Source of the DNA: Phycisphaerales bacterium | Lineage (GTDB): Bacteria > Pseudomonadota > Gammaproteobacteria > Competibacterales > Competibacteraceae | Assembly: GCA_014879435.1 (NCBI GenBank) | Contig: JACSSB010000382.1 | Coordinates: forward strand, 1-5,475 | Length of the DNA stretch: 5,475 nucleotides | Reading direction: 5' to 3' | Part shown: positions 1-5,475 of the stretch, piece by piece | Numbering within the stretch: position 1 is the first letter of the stretch | Layout: every line of letters begins with the position of its first letter | Notes under the pieces: generated by a model | Database searches by the model: none | Seen by the model: only the letters and a program-made list of their open reading frames with translations | Told to the model about the DNA's origin: nothing | Program-made: the position numbers and the translations under genes

Positions 1-2067
1 ACCGACCCAGCGTCGGATCAGCGGTTCTACGCGTTCGGGGTGATCGTGCAGCAGTCGGTCGGCAGCGTAGCGGGCGGCGCTCAACAGATCTTGATCGCGC
101 AGCAAATCGGCCACTCGCAGGCTTTGCTCACCGGTCTGACGGGTACCGAGTACCTCGCCAGGGCCACGCAGCTCCAGGTCGCGGCGGGCGATTTCGAAGC
201 CATCGTGACAGGCGCGCAGCACCGCTAGCCGGGCGTGCGCAGTTCGTGATAGCGGTGGCCGATAGAGCAACACGCAACTGCTGGCGGTCGTGCCACGCCC
301 GATCCGCCCGCGCAACTGATGCAGTTGTGCCAGACCGAGCCGCTCGGCGTTTTCGATGATCATCAGGCTGGCATTGGGCACATCGACACCCACTTCGATC
401 ACCGTAGTGGCGACCAGTAGATCCAGTTGACCAGCCTTAAACGCTGCCATCGTTGCTTCCTTGGCGGTACCGGACAAGCGACCGTGGGCCAGACCGATGC
501 GTAATTCTGGTAAGCGCTCCGCCAGTCGTTCGGCGGTCACGGTTGCGGCTTGGCATTGCAGAGCTTCGGATTCCTCGATCAGTGGACAGACCCAGTAGGC
601 TTGGCGACCGCTGCGACAGGCGCGGCGAATCCGTTCGATCACCTCGTCGCGGCGGCTATCGGGTGCGGCCACGGTGGTGACCGGCAGGCGACCCGGCGGT
701 AGTTCGTCCAGGGTCGAGGTATCGAGATCGGCGTAGACGCTCATCGCCAGAGTACGCGGAATCGGGGTTGCGGTCATGATCAGCTGATGCGGGCAGTGTT
801 CGCCAAAGCGGCCCTTTTCGCGCAAGGCCAAGCGCTGATGGACGCCAAAGCGGTGTTGTTCGTCCACAATCGCCAGGGCCAGCTTAGCGAAGGCGACTGT
901 CTCTTGAAAGAGTGCATGGGTACCGACTGCGATCCGTGCCGTACCGGCAGCTAGTCGCTCCAAGGTCTGACGACGTGTTTTGCCCGTTAATCGTCCAGTC
1001 AGCCAGACTACTTCGATACCTAAGGGTTCGAGCCAAGTGCACAAGTTGCGATGATGTTGTTCTGCCAGCAGTTCGGTGGGTGCCATCAACGCGGCTTGCG
1101 CACCGTTTTCCACAGCGCGTAGCGCGGCGGCGGCAGCCACTACCGTTTTGCCAGAACCAACATCGCCCTGTAGTAGCCGCATCATCGGGCGGGACTGAGC
1201 AAGATCGGCGATGATTTCCCCCAGTACCCGTTGTTGAGCTGCGGTGAGAGTAAACGGTAGTTGCTCCACAAAGCGCTGGCTCAATCCCCCAGCGCTCAAT
1301 GATGGTGCGGCTTGGCGGCGCGTCCGCTCGCGTAGCCGCCGCAGACTAAGTTGATGCGCCAGTAGTTCCTCGAAAGCCAGTCGCCGCCGAGCGGGATGAC
1401 GGCCGCTTTCCAATTCTGCCACCGCTGTTCCCAGTGGTGGCTGATGCAGGTGCCGAACGGCATCGGTGATGGGGAGCAGTTGTAGTTGCGCTAATAAGAT
1501 CGGTGGCAGCCATTCTGGCAGTAGTGCCGCCGCATCCATCTGCTCCAGCGCTTGTTCGGCCAAACCACGCAAGGTGAATTGCTGTAGACCGGCGGTGGCG
1601 GGATAAACCGGGGTCAGGTGCTGATCCACGGGCGAGGGGTCTGCTATCTCCAGTCGGCGGCATTCGGGATGGATCATTTCCAACCCACCGCCGTAACTGG
1701 AACGAACCTCACCGAAGCAGCGCAGTCGCGTACCCGCTTGGCCGAGCCATTGCTGCTGGGCGGGGCTGAAATGGAAAAAGCGCAGGGTCAGTCTGCCACT
1801 GCCATCGTCCAAATGGCATAACAGAAAACGTCGTCCGCGTGTCGTCACCTTGCTGCCAGTGACCATCGCTTCGATCTGCGCTTCTACACCGGGTTGCAAC
1901 TGGTCGATGGCGGTGATGTGCCCCCGGTCCTGATAGCGCAGCGGGAGGTGGAGCAGTACATCGGTGGCAGTATGCAGGCCCAGATGTCGCAGTCGATCCG
2001 CTAATTTTGGTCCGACGCCCTTGAGTGCGGTGATCGGTAGGGATTCGTAGGTCGGTGACCGCGCCAT
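1..2067 (-). CDS. recG: ATP-dependent DNA helicase RecG (3' end cut by window edge)
   Basis: RecG is a cytosolic superfamily 2 double-stranded DNA translocase that regresses stalled replication forks and processes Holliday junctions. The frame is open through the left edge, giving 689 codons from ATG 2067. The E. coli protein is about 693 residues, so only the last few codons are missing. The N-terminus has a KGVGPKLADRL helix-hairpin-helix-like segment and then LLHLPLRYQDR before the OB-fold wedge domain (roughly residues 50-150). Helicase motifs are intact: Walker A GDVGSGKT (301-308), Walker B DEQH in DEQHRFGVHQR (402-405), TATPIPRTL (motif III, from 432), VATTVIEVGVDVP (motif V), QLRGRIGRG (motif VI, 584-592) and the TRG-region GTRQTGE (641-647). 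I chose ATG 2067 because AAGG sits 8 nt upstream. An in-frame ATG at 2094 would add MSEDSKVRE but has no clear ribosome binding site. Identity is certain; the start is not. Confidence 0.97.
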   Translation of the reverse strand, partial: MARSPTYESLPITALKGVGPKLADRLRHLGLHTATDVLLHLPLRYQDRGHITAIDQLQPGVEAQIEAMVTGSKVTTRGRRFLLCHLDDGSGRLTLRFFHFSPAQQQWLGQAGTRLRCFGEVRSSYGGGLEMIHPECRRLEIADPSPVDQHLTPVYPATAGLQQFTLRGLAEQALEQMDAAALLPEWLPPILLAQLQLLPITDAVRHLHQPPLGTAVAELESGRHPARRRLAFEELLAHQLSLRRLRERTRRQAAPSLSAGGLSQRFVEQLPFTLTAAQQRVLGEIIADLAQSRPMMRLLQGDVGSGKTVVAAAAALRAVENGAQAALMAPTELLAEQHHRNLCTWLEPLGIEVVWLTGRLTGKTRRQTLERLAAGTARIAVGTHALFQETVAFAKLALAIVDEQHRFGVHQRLALREKGRFGEHCPHQLIMTATPIPRTLAMSVYADLDTSTLDELPPGRLPVTTVAAPDSRRDEVIERIRRACRSGRQAYWVCPLIEESEALQCQAATVTAERLAERLPELRIGLAHGRLSGTAKEATMAAFKAGQLDLLVATTVIEVGVDVPNASLMIIENAERLGLAQLHQLRGRIGRGTTASSCVLLYRPPLSRTAHARLAVLRACHDGFEIARRDLELRGPGEVLGTRQTGEQSLRVADLLRDQDLLSAARYAADRLLHDHPERVEPLIRRWVG

Positions 2068-2255
2068 TTCCCGTACCTTCGAATCCTCGCTCATACGGTC
2101 GATGACGATCTTCGCTTCGGCACCATCACCTGCATACGGTCCTGTGGTTGGGTCTGAGGTAGTGCATCGGTATCGGTTGCATTCAGTGATCCAGCCTTGC
2201 CACCGTCAGGCTATGGGCATGCACATGATCATGTCCATGGTATCCATCTGATGCC
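2068..2255 (-). other. ridA-recG intergenic spacer
   Basis: This stretch of about 190 bp separates the ridA stop from the preferred recG start. The half next to ridA is filled by a palindrome cluster (listed separately). The half next to recG is open in the recG frame back to a TGA at 2206-2208, but between that TGA and 2094 it contains no ATG, GTG or TTG in frame. It is therefore most likely untranslated leader. I see no convincing -35/-10 pair and no hairpin followed by a T run, so recG is probably read through from upstream. Confidence 0.5.
2076..2079 (-). promoter_or_regulatory. Shine-Dalgarno AAGG favouring the recG start at 2067
   Basis: On the minus strand AAGG is followed by an 8-nt spacer (TACGGGAA) and then ATG at 2067. 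Nothing comparable precedes the alternative in-frame ATG at 2094, whose upstream bases are ATCGTCATCGACCGT. This is a weak four-base match, so it favours the internal start without proving it. Confidence 0.45.
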
Positions 2256-2256
2256 C
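2215..2256 (-). repeat. Nested palindrome cluster just after ridA
   Basis: An outer 6-bp inverted repeat pairs GGGCAT (2251-2256) with ATGCCC (2215-2220). Inside it lie two further palindromes. ATGGATACCAT (2237-2247) has 4-bp arms around a 3-nt loop. ACATGATCATGT (2223-2234) is a perfect 12-bp palindrome. As RNA this could fold as a small three-way junction starting at the last base of the ridA stop codon. There is no T run afterwards, so it does not look like an intrinsic terminator. It could protect the upstream mRNA 3' end, bind a protein, or have no function. The symmetry is directly visible; the role is unknown. Confidence 0.5.
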
Positions 2257-2642
2257 TAATCCTGCAGGACCAGCACCGCGTCCATTTCCACCTGAGCGCC
2301 GCGTGGCAAGGTCGCGACACCGATTGCCGCGCGGGCGGGATACGGTTTCTGGAAATACTCGGCCATGATCTGGTTGACCAGAGCGAAGTGGCTGAGGTCG
2401 GTCAGGAATACGTTGAGCTTGACCGTATCGTCCAGGCTGCCACCTGCAGCGTGCGCCACTGCCGCCAGATTATCGAACACCCGGTGAATCTGTGCGTCCA
2501 TGCCACCTTCCACCAATTGCATGGTGGCCGGGTCGAGCGGGATCTGGCCGGACAGATAGACGGTGTGATCGATCTTGACCGCCTGGGAATAGGTGCCGAT
2601 GGCGGCGGGAGCTTGATTGGTCTCAATGATTTCACGGGGCAT
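2256..2642 (-). CDS. ridA: RidA family 2-iminobutanoate/2-iminopropanoate deaminase
   Basis: RidA (YjgF/YER057c/UK114 family) is a small cytosolic trimer that hydrolyses reactive enamine/imine intermediates such as 2-aminoacrylate released by PLP enzymes, protecting those enzymes from damage. The protein is 128 residues, the same length as E. coli RidA. Visible family features are NQAPAAIGTYSQAV near the start with Tyr18, the SGQIPLDP strand (31-38), Arg104 in YPARAAIGVATLP (E. coli Arg105 equivalent, which binds the substrate carboxylate) and Glu119 in QVEMDAV (E. coli Glu120 equivalent). I chose ATG 2642 because MPREIIETNQAP matches the family N-terminus and AAGGA lies 10 nt upstream. A longer frame from GTG 2726 would add 28 unrelated residues and its start is only 2 nt from an AAGGAGG, too close to work. 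It lies between spoT and recG, where E. coli carries trmH. Assignment to RidA proper, as opposed to an Rid subfamily member, rests on the conserved Arg. Confidence 0.95.
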   Translation of the reverse strand: MPREIIETNQAPAAIGTYSQAVKIDHTVYLSGQIPLDPATMQLVEGGMDAQIHRVFDNLAAVAHAAGGSLDDTVKLNVFLTDLSHFALVNQIMAEYFQKPYPARAAIGVATLPRGAQVEMDAVLVLQD

Positions 2643-2652
2643 GATCGGGTAT

Positions 2653-2657
2653 TCCTT
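2653..2657 (-). promoter_or_regulatory. Ribosome binding site of ridA
   Basis: AAGGA on the minus strand lies 10 nt before the ATG at 2642. It supports the 128-residue form of RidA over the longer frame beginning at GTG 2726. Confidence 0.5.
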
Positions 2658-2667
2658 ATCGATATTT

Positions 2668-2693
2668 TCGGTGAGGATGATCGGTGAGGATGG
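2668..2693. repeat. Two-copy 13-bp tandem repeat upstream of ridA
   Basis: On the plus strand TCGGTGAGGATGA (2668-2680) is followed directly by TCGGTGAGGATGG (2681-2693), which matches at 12 of 13 positions. It lies entirely in the untranslated spacer between spoT and ridA. Its TGAGGATG core is also the inverse of two CATCCTC units at 2726-2744, so the tandem copies form one arm of a possible double stem. Confidence 0.7.
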
Positions 2694-2744
2694 AGGGATG
2701 ATTACTGCGTATGCACGCTTTCTCACATCCTCCTTACATCCTCA
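2672..2744 (-). repeat. Paired inverted repeats in the spoT-ridA spacer (possible leader structure)
   Basis: In transcript order the spacer has TGAGGATG (2744-2737), GAGGATG (2732-2726), then CATCCTCA (2692-2685) and CATCCTCA (2679-2672). The outer pair can form 8 bp and the inner pair 7 bp. A small GCGT/ACGC hairpin (2707-2718) sits in the apical region. The fold ends about 15 nt before the ridA Shine-Dalgarno. The second upstream unit carries AAGGAGG, so pairing would hide a strong ribosome binding sequence. No T run follows, so a terminator is unlikely. It may be an mRNA-stability or translation-control element, or the residue of local duplication. The repeats are seen; the function is inferred. 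Confidence 0.5.
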
Positions 2745-2767
2745 GGTCGGCGATTAAGGTGAGAGCA

Positions 2768-4969
2768 TCAGCCGCGCCGAGCCAATCGCACCGTCTCTGG
2801 CAGGGTGCGCAATTGGCGCATCACTCGGGCTAGATGCGCCCGGTCGTGGACATTGAGCAGCAAATGCACCGTGGTGGTGGTGCCATCCCGTTCGCTGGTG
2901 TTGATAGTTTCGATGTTGGTGTCGGTGGCGGAGATAGCGGCGGCGATGGTCGCCAGAACCCCGCGTTTGTTAGTCACATCGAGCCGTAGTTCGGCGCTAA
3001 AGTCCGCACCGGGCCGCTGTTCCCATTCCACCTCGATCCATTTTTCGGGATTTTTCTTATAGCTGGCGACGTTCTTGCAATTATCTCGATGGATGACGAT
3101 GCCGCGTCCCGTATTGAGATAACCGATGATGGTGTCACCCGGCAGCGGTCGGCAACACTTGCCGAAACTGACTACCGTACCTTCGGTGCCTTTGATCAAG
3201 AGCGGCTGCGCGCTAGTGTCTGGCGGATTCGCTTCGTCCTCGTCATCCTCCGGTAACAGCCGTTTAGCGATCAATGCTGCGAACCGGTTACCCAGCCCGA
3301 TATCAGCCAGCAGATCGTTGAAGTGATTCAGATTAAATTCGCGCAAGAGGGTGCGAACCCGCTCTGCGGGTAGCTCGCCCAGCCCGTTGATCCGCCCGGT
3401 CAATGCTTTTTCCAGCAAGCGCTTGCCGAGCAGAACCGCTTCTTCACGCTGCAAGTGCTTGAGATAGTGGCGAATGCTGGAGCGCGCCTTGGCGGTGATT
3501 ACGAAATTCAGCCAAGCGGGGTTGGGACGAGCGGTAGGCGTGATGATGACTTCCACGGTCTGGCCGGTAGTCAGCGGTGTGCGCAGCGGCACCAGTCGCC
3601 GTTCCACCTTGGCGCCCACGCAGGTGTTGCCGACATCGGAGTGGATGGCGTAAGCAAAGTCCACGGCGGTGGCGCCGCGTGGTAGCTGGATGATTTCGCC
3701 GCGTGGAGTGAAGACATAAATTTCGTCGGGGAACAGATCGACCTTAACGCTTTCCAGGAACTCGATTGGATTGCCGGCGCGGCGCTGCATATCCAGCAGC
3801 TTTTGCAACCATTCGCGTGCCCGTTGCTGGGTATGATGACCCTGGCCGTCACCCGATTTATAGCGCCAATGCGCGGCCACGCCGACTTCGGCCATGACAT
3901 GCATTTCCTCAGTGCGGATTTGTACTTCAATCGGGACGCTGTTGGGGCCAAATAGCACGGTGTGCAGTGACTGATAACCGTTGGCCTTCGGGATGGCGAT
4001 ATAGTCCTTGAAGCGGTTCATGTACGGCTTGTACAGATTGTGCATCACCCCGAGTACCCGATAGCAGGCATCTACGGTATCGACCACGATGCGCACCGCA
4101 TAGACATCGTAGACGTCCTTGAAGGGCAGATGCTTGGCGCGCATCTTTTGGTAGATACCCCACAGATGCTTGCCACGCGCCATGGTTCGGGCCTGAATGC
4201 CCTCGTCACGCAGCCGGGTATCGATGTTGGCTTCCAACTGGCTAACGATTTCGCGGCGGTTACCGCTGAGTTTGCGCACCGCATCCTGCAAGATTCGATA
4301 ACGCAGTGGATGAAGATGTTTGAAACCCAGATCTTCCAGTTCCTGGCACAGATGATTCATGCCCAGTCGGCCGGCGATAGGGGCATAGATCTCCAGGGTT
4401 TCGCGGGCGATACGACGGCGCGATTCCGGGCGCATGGCGTCAAGAGTGCGCATATTGTGCAGGCGATCGGCCAGCTTGATCATGATCACCCGCAGATCCT
4501 TGGCCATAGCCAGGAACATCTTGCGGAAATTTTCGGCCTGCGCTTCCAGTTTGGAGTTGAAGTGGATTTGAGTCAGCTTGCTGACACCATCCACTAAATC
4601 GGCAACTTCCGCTCCAAAGTAAGCGCTAAGTTGTTCCTTGCTGTAGTGGGTGTCTTCGATGACATCGTGCAGCAAGGCCGCTTGTAGCGTGATGTGATCG
4701 AAGCGGACGTTGGCGAGTATGCACGCTACCGCCAGCGGATGAAAAATATAGGGTTCGCCGCTCTTGCGGTAGATACCGGAGTGAGCCTCGGCGGCAAAGT
4801 AGCACGCCTCACGCAGGCAATCGACCTGGTCTGAATCGAGATATTCACTGGCGATCTCGCAGAGCCTCTCGATGCGCTGACGTAAATCATCCAGCCATTC
4901 CTCATCGACAGCGAGTTTTCGCAACGGCTGGATGGGGTCTCGGGCTTCCCACGGCATCGCATTCAACAA
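2768..4969 (-). CDS. spoT: Bifunctional (p)ppGpp synthetase/hydrolase SpoT
   Basis: SpoT is the cytosolic RelA/SpoT-family enzyme that degrades (p)ppGpp to GDP/GTP and pyrophosphate and can also synthesise it, controlling the stringent response. From TTG 4969 it is 733 residues, against about 702 in E. coli. The HD hydrolase domain is intact: FHPLAVA (His77), ALLHDVIEDT (His101-Asp102, Glu105-Asp106) and KLADRLHNMRTL (Asp168). The synthetase domain has NRFKDYIAIPKANGYQSLH with RFKD at 319-322, the basic RxKD signature of bifunctional enzymes and not the ExDD of RelA, plus EVQIRT (348-353). TGS follows (from about 419, VFTPRGEI), then a helical region, an acidic linker DDEDE (575-579), the conserved-cysteine domain KCCRPLPGD (Cys605-606) and a C-terminal ACT domain (about 659-733). 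Compared with E. coli it has about 31 extra N-terminal residues. Start choice: TTG 4969 has GGGAGGA at ideal spacing. TTG 4987, TTG 4966 and ATG 4957 are alternatives. Confidence 0.97.
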   Translation of the reverse strand: MLNAMPWEARDPIQPLRKLAVDEEWLDDLRQRIERLCEIASEYLDSDQVDCLREACYFAAEAHSGIYRKSGEPYIFHPLAVACILANVRFDHITLQAALLHDVIEDTHYSKEQLSAYFGAEVADLVDGVSKLTQIHFNSKLEAQAENFRKMFLAMAKDLRVIMIKLADRLHNMRTLDAMRPESRRRIARETLEIYAPIAGRLGMNHLCQELEDLGFKHLHPLRYRILQDAVRKLSGNRREIVSQLEANIDTRLRDEGIQARTMARGKHLWGIYQKMRAKHLPFKDVYDVYAVRIVVDTVDACYRVLGVMHNLYKPYMNRFKDYIAIPKANGYQSLHTVLFGPNSVPIEVQIRTEEMHVMAEVGVAAHWRYKSGDGQGHHTQQRAREWLQKLLDMQRRAGNPIEFLESVKVDLFPDEIYVFTPRGEIIQLPRGATAVDFAYAIHSDVGNTCVGAKVERRLVPLRTPLTTGQTVEVIITPTARPNPAWLNFVITAKARSSIRHYLKHLQREEAVLLGKRLLEKALTGRINGLGELPAERVRTLLREFNLNHFNDLLADIGLGNRFAALIAKRLLPEDDEDEANPPDTSAQPLLIKGTEGTVVSFGKCCRPLPGDTIIGYLNTGRGIVIHRDNCKNVASYKKNPEKWIEVEWEQRPGADFSAELRLDVTNKRGVLATIAAAISATDTNIETINTSERDGTTTTVHLLLNVHDRAHLARVMRQLRTLPETVRLARRG

Positions 4970-4976
4970 GATTCGA

Positions 4977-4983
4977 TCCTCCC
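4977..4983 (-). promoter_or_regulatory. Strong Shine-Dalgarno deciding the spoT start
   Basis: GGGAGGA on the minus strand is the best ribosome binding sequence near the 5' end of spoT. It stands 8 nt (from GGAGG) before TTG 4969 and 11 nt before TTG 4966, but 20 nt before the first in-frame ATG at 4957. The upstream-most TTG (4987) lies on the wrong side of it. Spacing therefore favours a TTG start. Confidence 0.6.
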
Positions 4984-5005
4984 GCAAGCTCGAAAGCGGC
5001 TGTTT

Positions 5006-5281
5006 TCAGTCCGGTTCTGGTGGAGAGTCGGTAGGAGTGGCAGGCAGCGGCGACTCGAACTCGGTGACGGGGGGCTGTTGACGATATTTGGCCTGGACCA
5101 GATGATCCAGCTTGCCTTCAGCTAATTCCCGTAGCGCAACGACGGTGGGCTTATCATTTTCCCAGGGGACGAATGCTTCCCGGCCTAATGCCAGATCGCG
5201 GGCGCGGCGTGCGGCGATCAGTACCAGTTCGAAGCGGTTGTCCACCTGATTCAGACAATCTTCAACGGTGATTCGAGCCAT
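5006..5281 (-). CDS. rpoZ: DNA-directed RNA polymerase subunit omega
   Basis: Omega is the smallest core subunit of RNA polymerase. It latches onto beta', helps assembly, and in proteobacteria forms part of a ppGpp binding site. The product is 91 residues, the same as E. coli omega. It opens with MARITVEDCLNQVDNRFELVL, followed by the conserved AARRARDLALG helix (about 23-33) and the WENDKPTVVALREL segment (about 40-53). The C-terminal tail from about residue 68 is proline-rich and acidic (PPVTEFESPLPATP, ending PPEPD), unlike the Gln/Glu-rich tail of E. coli; this tail is variable in the family. ATG 5281 matches the family N-terminus. The gene lies between gmk and spoT, as in E. coli, with a short gap to spoT that indicates co-transcription and fits omega's role in responding to SpoT's product. 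Confidence 0.97.
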   Translation of the reverse strand: MARITVEDCLNQVDNRFELVLIAARRARDLALGREAFVPWENDKPTVVALRELAEGKLDHLVQAKYRQQPPVTEFESPLPATPTDSPPEPD

Positions 5282-5285
5282 TGAG

Positions 5286-5298
5286 GCGGTTACTCCGC
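5286..5298 (-). promoter_or_regulatory. rpoZ ribosome binding site inside a small inverted repeat
   Basis: The minus strand reads GCGGAGTAACCGC, with 4-bp arms GCGG and CCGC around AGTAA. The only Shine-Dalgarno candidate for rpoZ, GGAG (5293-5296), overlaps the first arm and lies 11 nt before the ATG. A hairpin here would partly mask it. The stem is short, so any effect would be modest. Confidence 0.35.
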
Positions 5299-5323
5299 AT
5301 TTAGTGTAAAGAAGGAACCGAGT

Positions 5324-5352
5324 ATATTAATTAAAACAATCAATTATGACAA
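5324..5352 (-). promoter_or_regulatory. Predicted sigma70-type promoter for rpoZ-spoT
   Basis: The minus strand has TTGTCA (5347-5352; consensus TTGACA, 5 of 6) and TAATAT (5324-5329; consensus TATAAT, 4 of 6) separated by exactly 17 bp. The spacer and -10 region are markedly AT-rich against the GC-rich coding DNA, and include the palindrome TTAATTAA. A start near 5317 would give a leader of about 35 nt before rpoZ. The -35 box coincides with the last two sense codons of gmk, so rpoZ and the downstream genes could be transcribed both from gmk read-through and from this site. Confidence 0.6.
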
Positions 5353-5475
5353 TAGCGACTGTAGTAATTCCCGTTGTCGTTCCTGCTGTATCGCTTGGCG
5401 CTGGCGATTGGCGATCACGATGGCGCGCAAAGCGTCCAACGCCGTCGCAAATTGATCGTTGATCACCAGATAATC
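5344..5475 (-). CDS. gmk: Guanylate kinase, C-terminal 43 residues (5' part outside window)
   Basis: Guanylate kinase phosphorylates GMP to GDP with ATP in the cytosol, supplying GTP and (p)ppGpp synthesis. Only the C-terminus is present. The visible peptide starts DYLVINDQFATALDALRAI and ends LLQSLLS before TAA. This matches the end of bacterial Gmk, where E. coli has DYLIVNDDFDTALTDL followed by a basic/Gln-rich helix. The catalytic P-loop and GMP-binding parts lie upstream of the window and cannot be assessed. The neighbour order gmk-rpoZ-spoT supports the assignment independently. The TTG and TCA codons before the stop double as the -35 box of the putative rpoZ promoter. Confidence 0.93.
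   Translation of the reverse strand, partial: DYLVINDQFATALDALRAIVIANRQRQAIQQERQRELLQSLLS

Noticed and set aside
912..1214. 100-codon plus-strand open frame
   Set aside because: It is antisense to the recG helicase domain; the Arg/Pro-rich low-complexity product looks like a shadow translation.
1346..1663. 105-codon minus-strand open frame
   Set aside because: It is an alternative frame inside recG with a Ser/Thr/Arg-rich product and no family resemblance; the recG frame is continuous here.
2094..2208. Read-through of the TGA at 2206-2208 joining the Met-rich peptide to recG
   Set aside because: The shared frame is likely chance. No selenocysteine-type element was recognised and the encoded linker resembles no RecG N-terminus.
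2215..2256. Intrinsic terminator after ridA
   Set aside because: The outer stem is only 6 bp around a 30-nt interior and no T run follows on the transcribed strand.
2256..2726. Longer 156-residue version of RidA starting at GTG 2726
   Set aside because: The additional 28 residues match nothing in the family, the GTG is only 2 nt from the SD, and ATG 2642 gives the standard 128-residue protein with its own AAGGA.
3571..3951. 126-codon minus-strand frame within spoT
   Set aside because: It overlaps the synthetase-TGS coding region in another frame, and the spoT frame there is intact with all conserved motifs.
4040..4597. 185-codon open frame on the plus strand
   Set aside because: It lies wholly antisense to the catalytic core of spoT, has no recognisable domain, and is explained by the codon bias of the opposite strand.

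Overview
The window is a compact housekeeping locus read entirely on the minus strand. In transcription order (right to left) it holds the 3' end of gmk, rpoZ, spoT, ridA and nearly all of recG. The protein sequences are clearly gammaproteobacterial. Omega is 91 residues, the same length as in E. coli. The SpoT is a bifunctional type carrying the RxKD synthetase signature, and the RidA is 128 residues. Having ridA between spoT and recG, where E. coli has trmH, matches the Pseudomonas-type arrangement and points to a gammaproteobacterium outside the Enterobacterales. The coding DNA looks moderately GC-rich; the genus cannot be named from the sequence alone.

Region by region: 5344-5475 is the C-terminus of guanylate kinase. 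5282-5343 is an AT-rich gap with a good sigma70-type promoter whose -35 box lies in the last two sense codons of gmk. 5006-5281 is rpoZ. spoT follows after a short gap and most likely starts at a TTG codon (4969) behind a strong Shine-Dalgarno sequence. 2643-2767 is a 125-bp spacer with paired direct and inverted repeats. 2256-2642 is ridA. 2068-2255 is a spacer with a cluster of palindromes. 1-2067 (or 1-2094) is recG, which runs off the left edge within a few codons of its expected end.

The genes link guanine nucleotide metabolism to stress control. Gmk makes GDP, a (p)ppGpp precursor. Omega is the RNA polymerase subunit that helps form a ppGpp binding site. SpoT makes and degrades (p)ppGpp. 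RidA removes reactive enamine/imine intermediates of amino acid metabolism, and RecG remodels stalled replication forks. All visible catalytic motifs are intact and no frameshift, mobile element, CRISPR array or RNA gene was found.

No new multi-gene system is evident. The points that deserve a second look are small: the structured spacers on both sides of ridA, the non-ATG start and N-terminal extension of spoT, and the arrangement of the rpoZ promoter and ribosome binding site.
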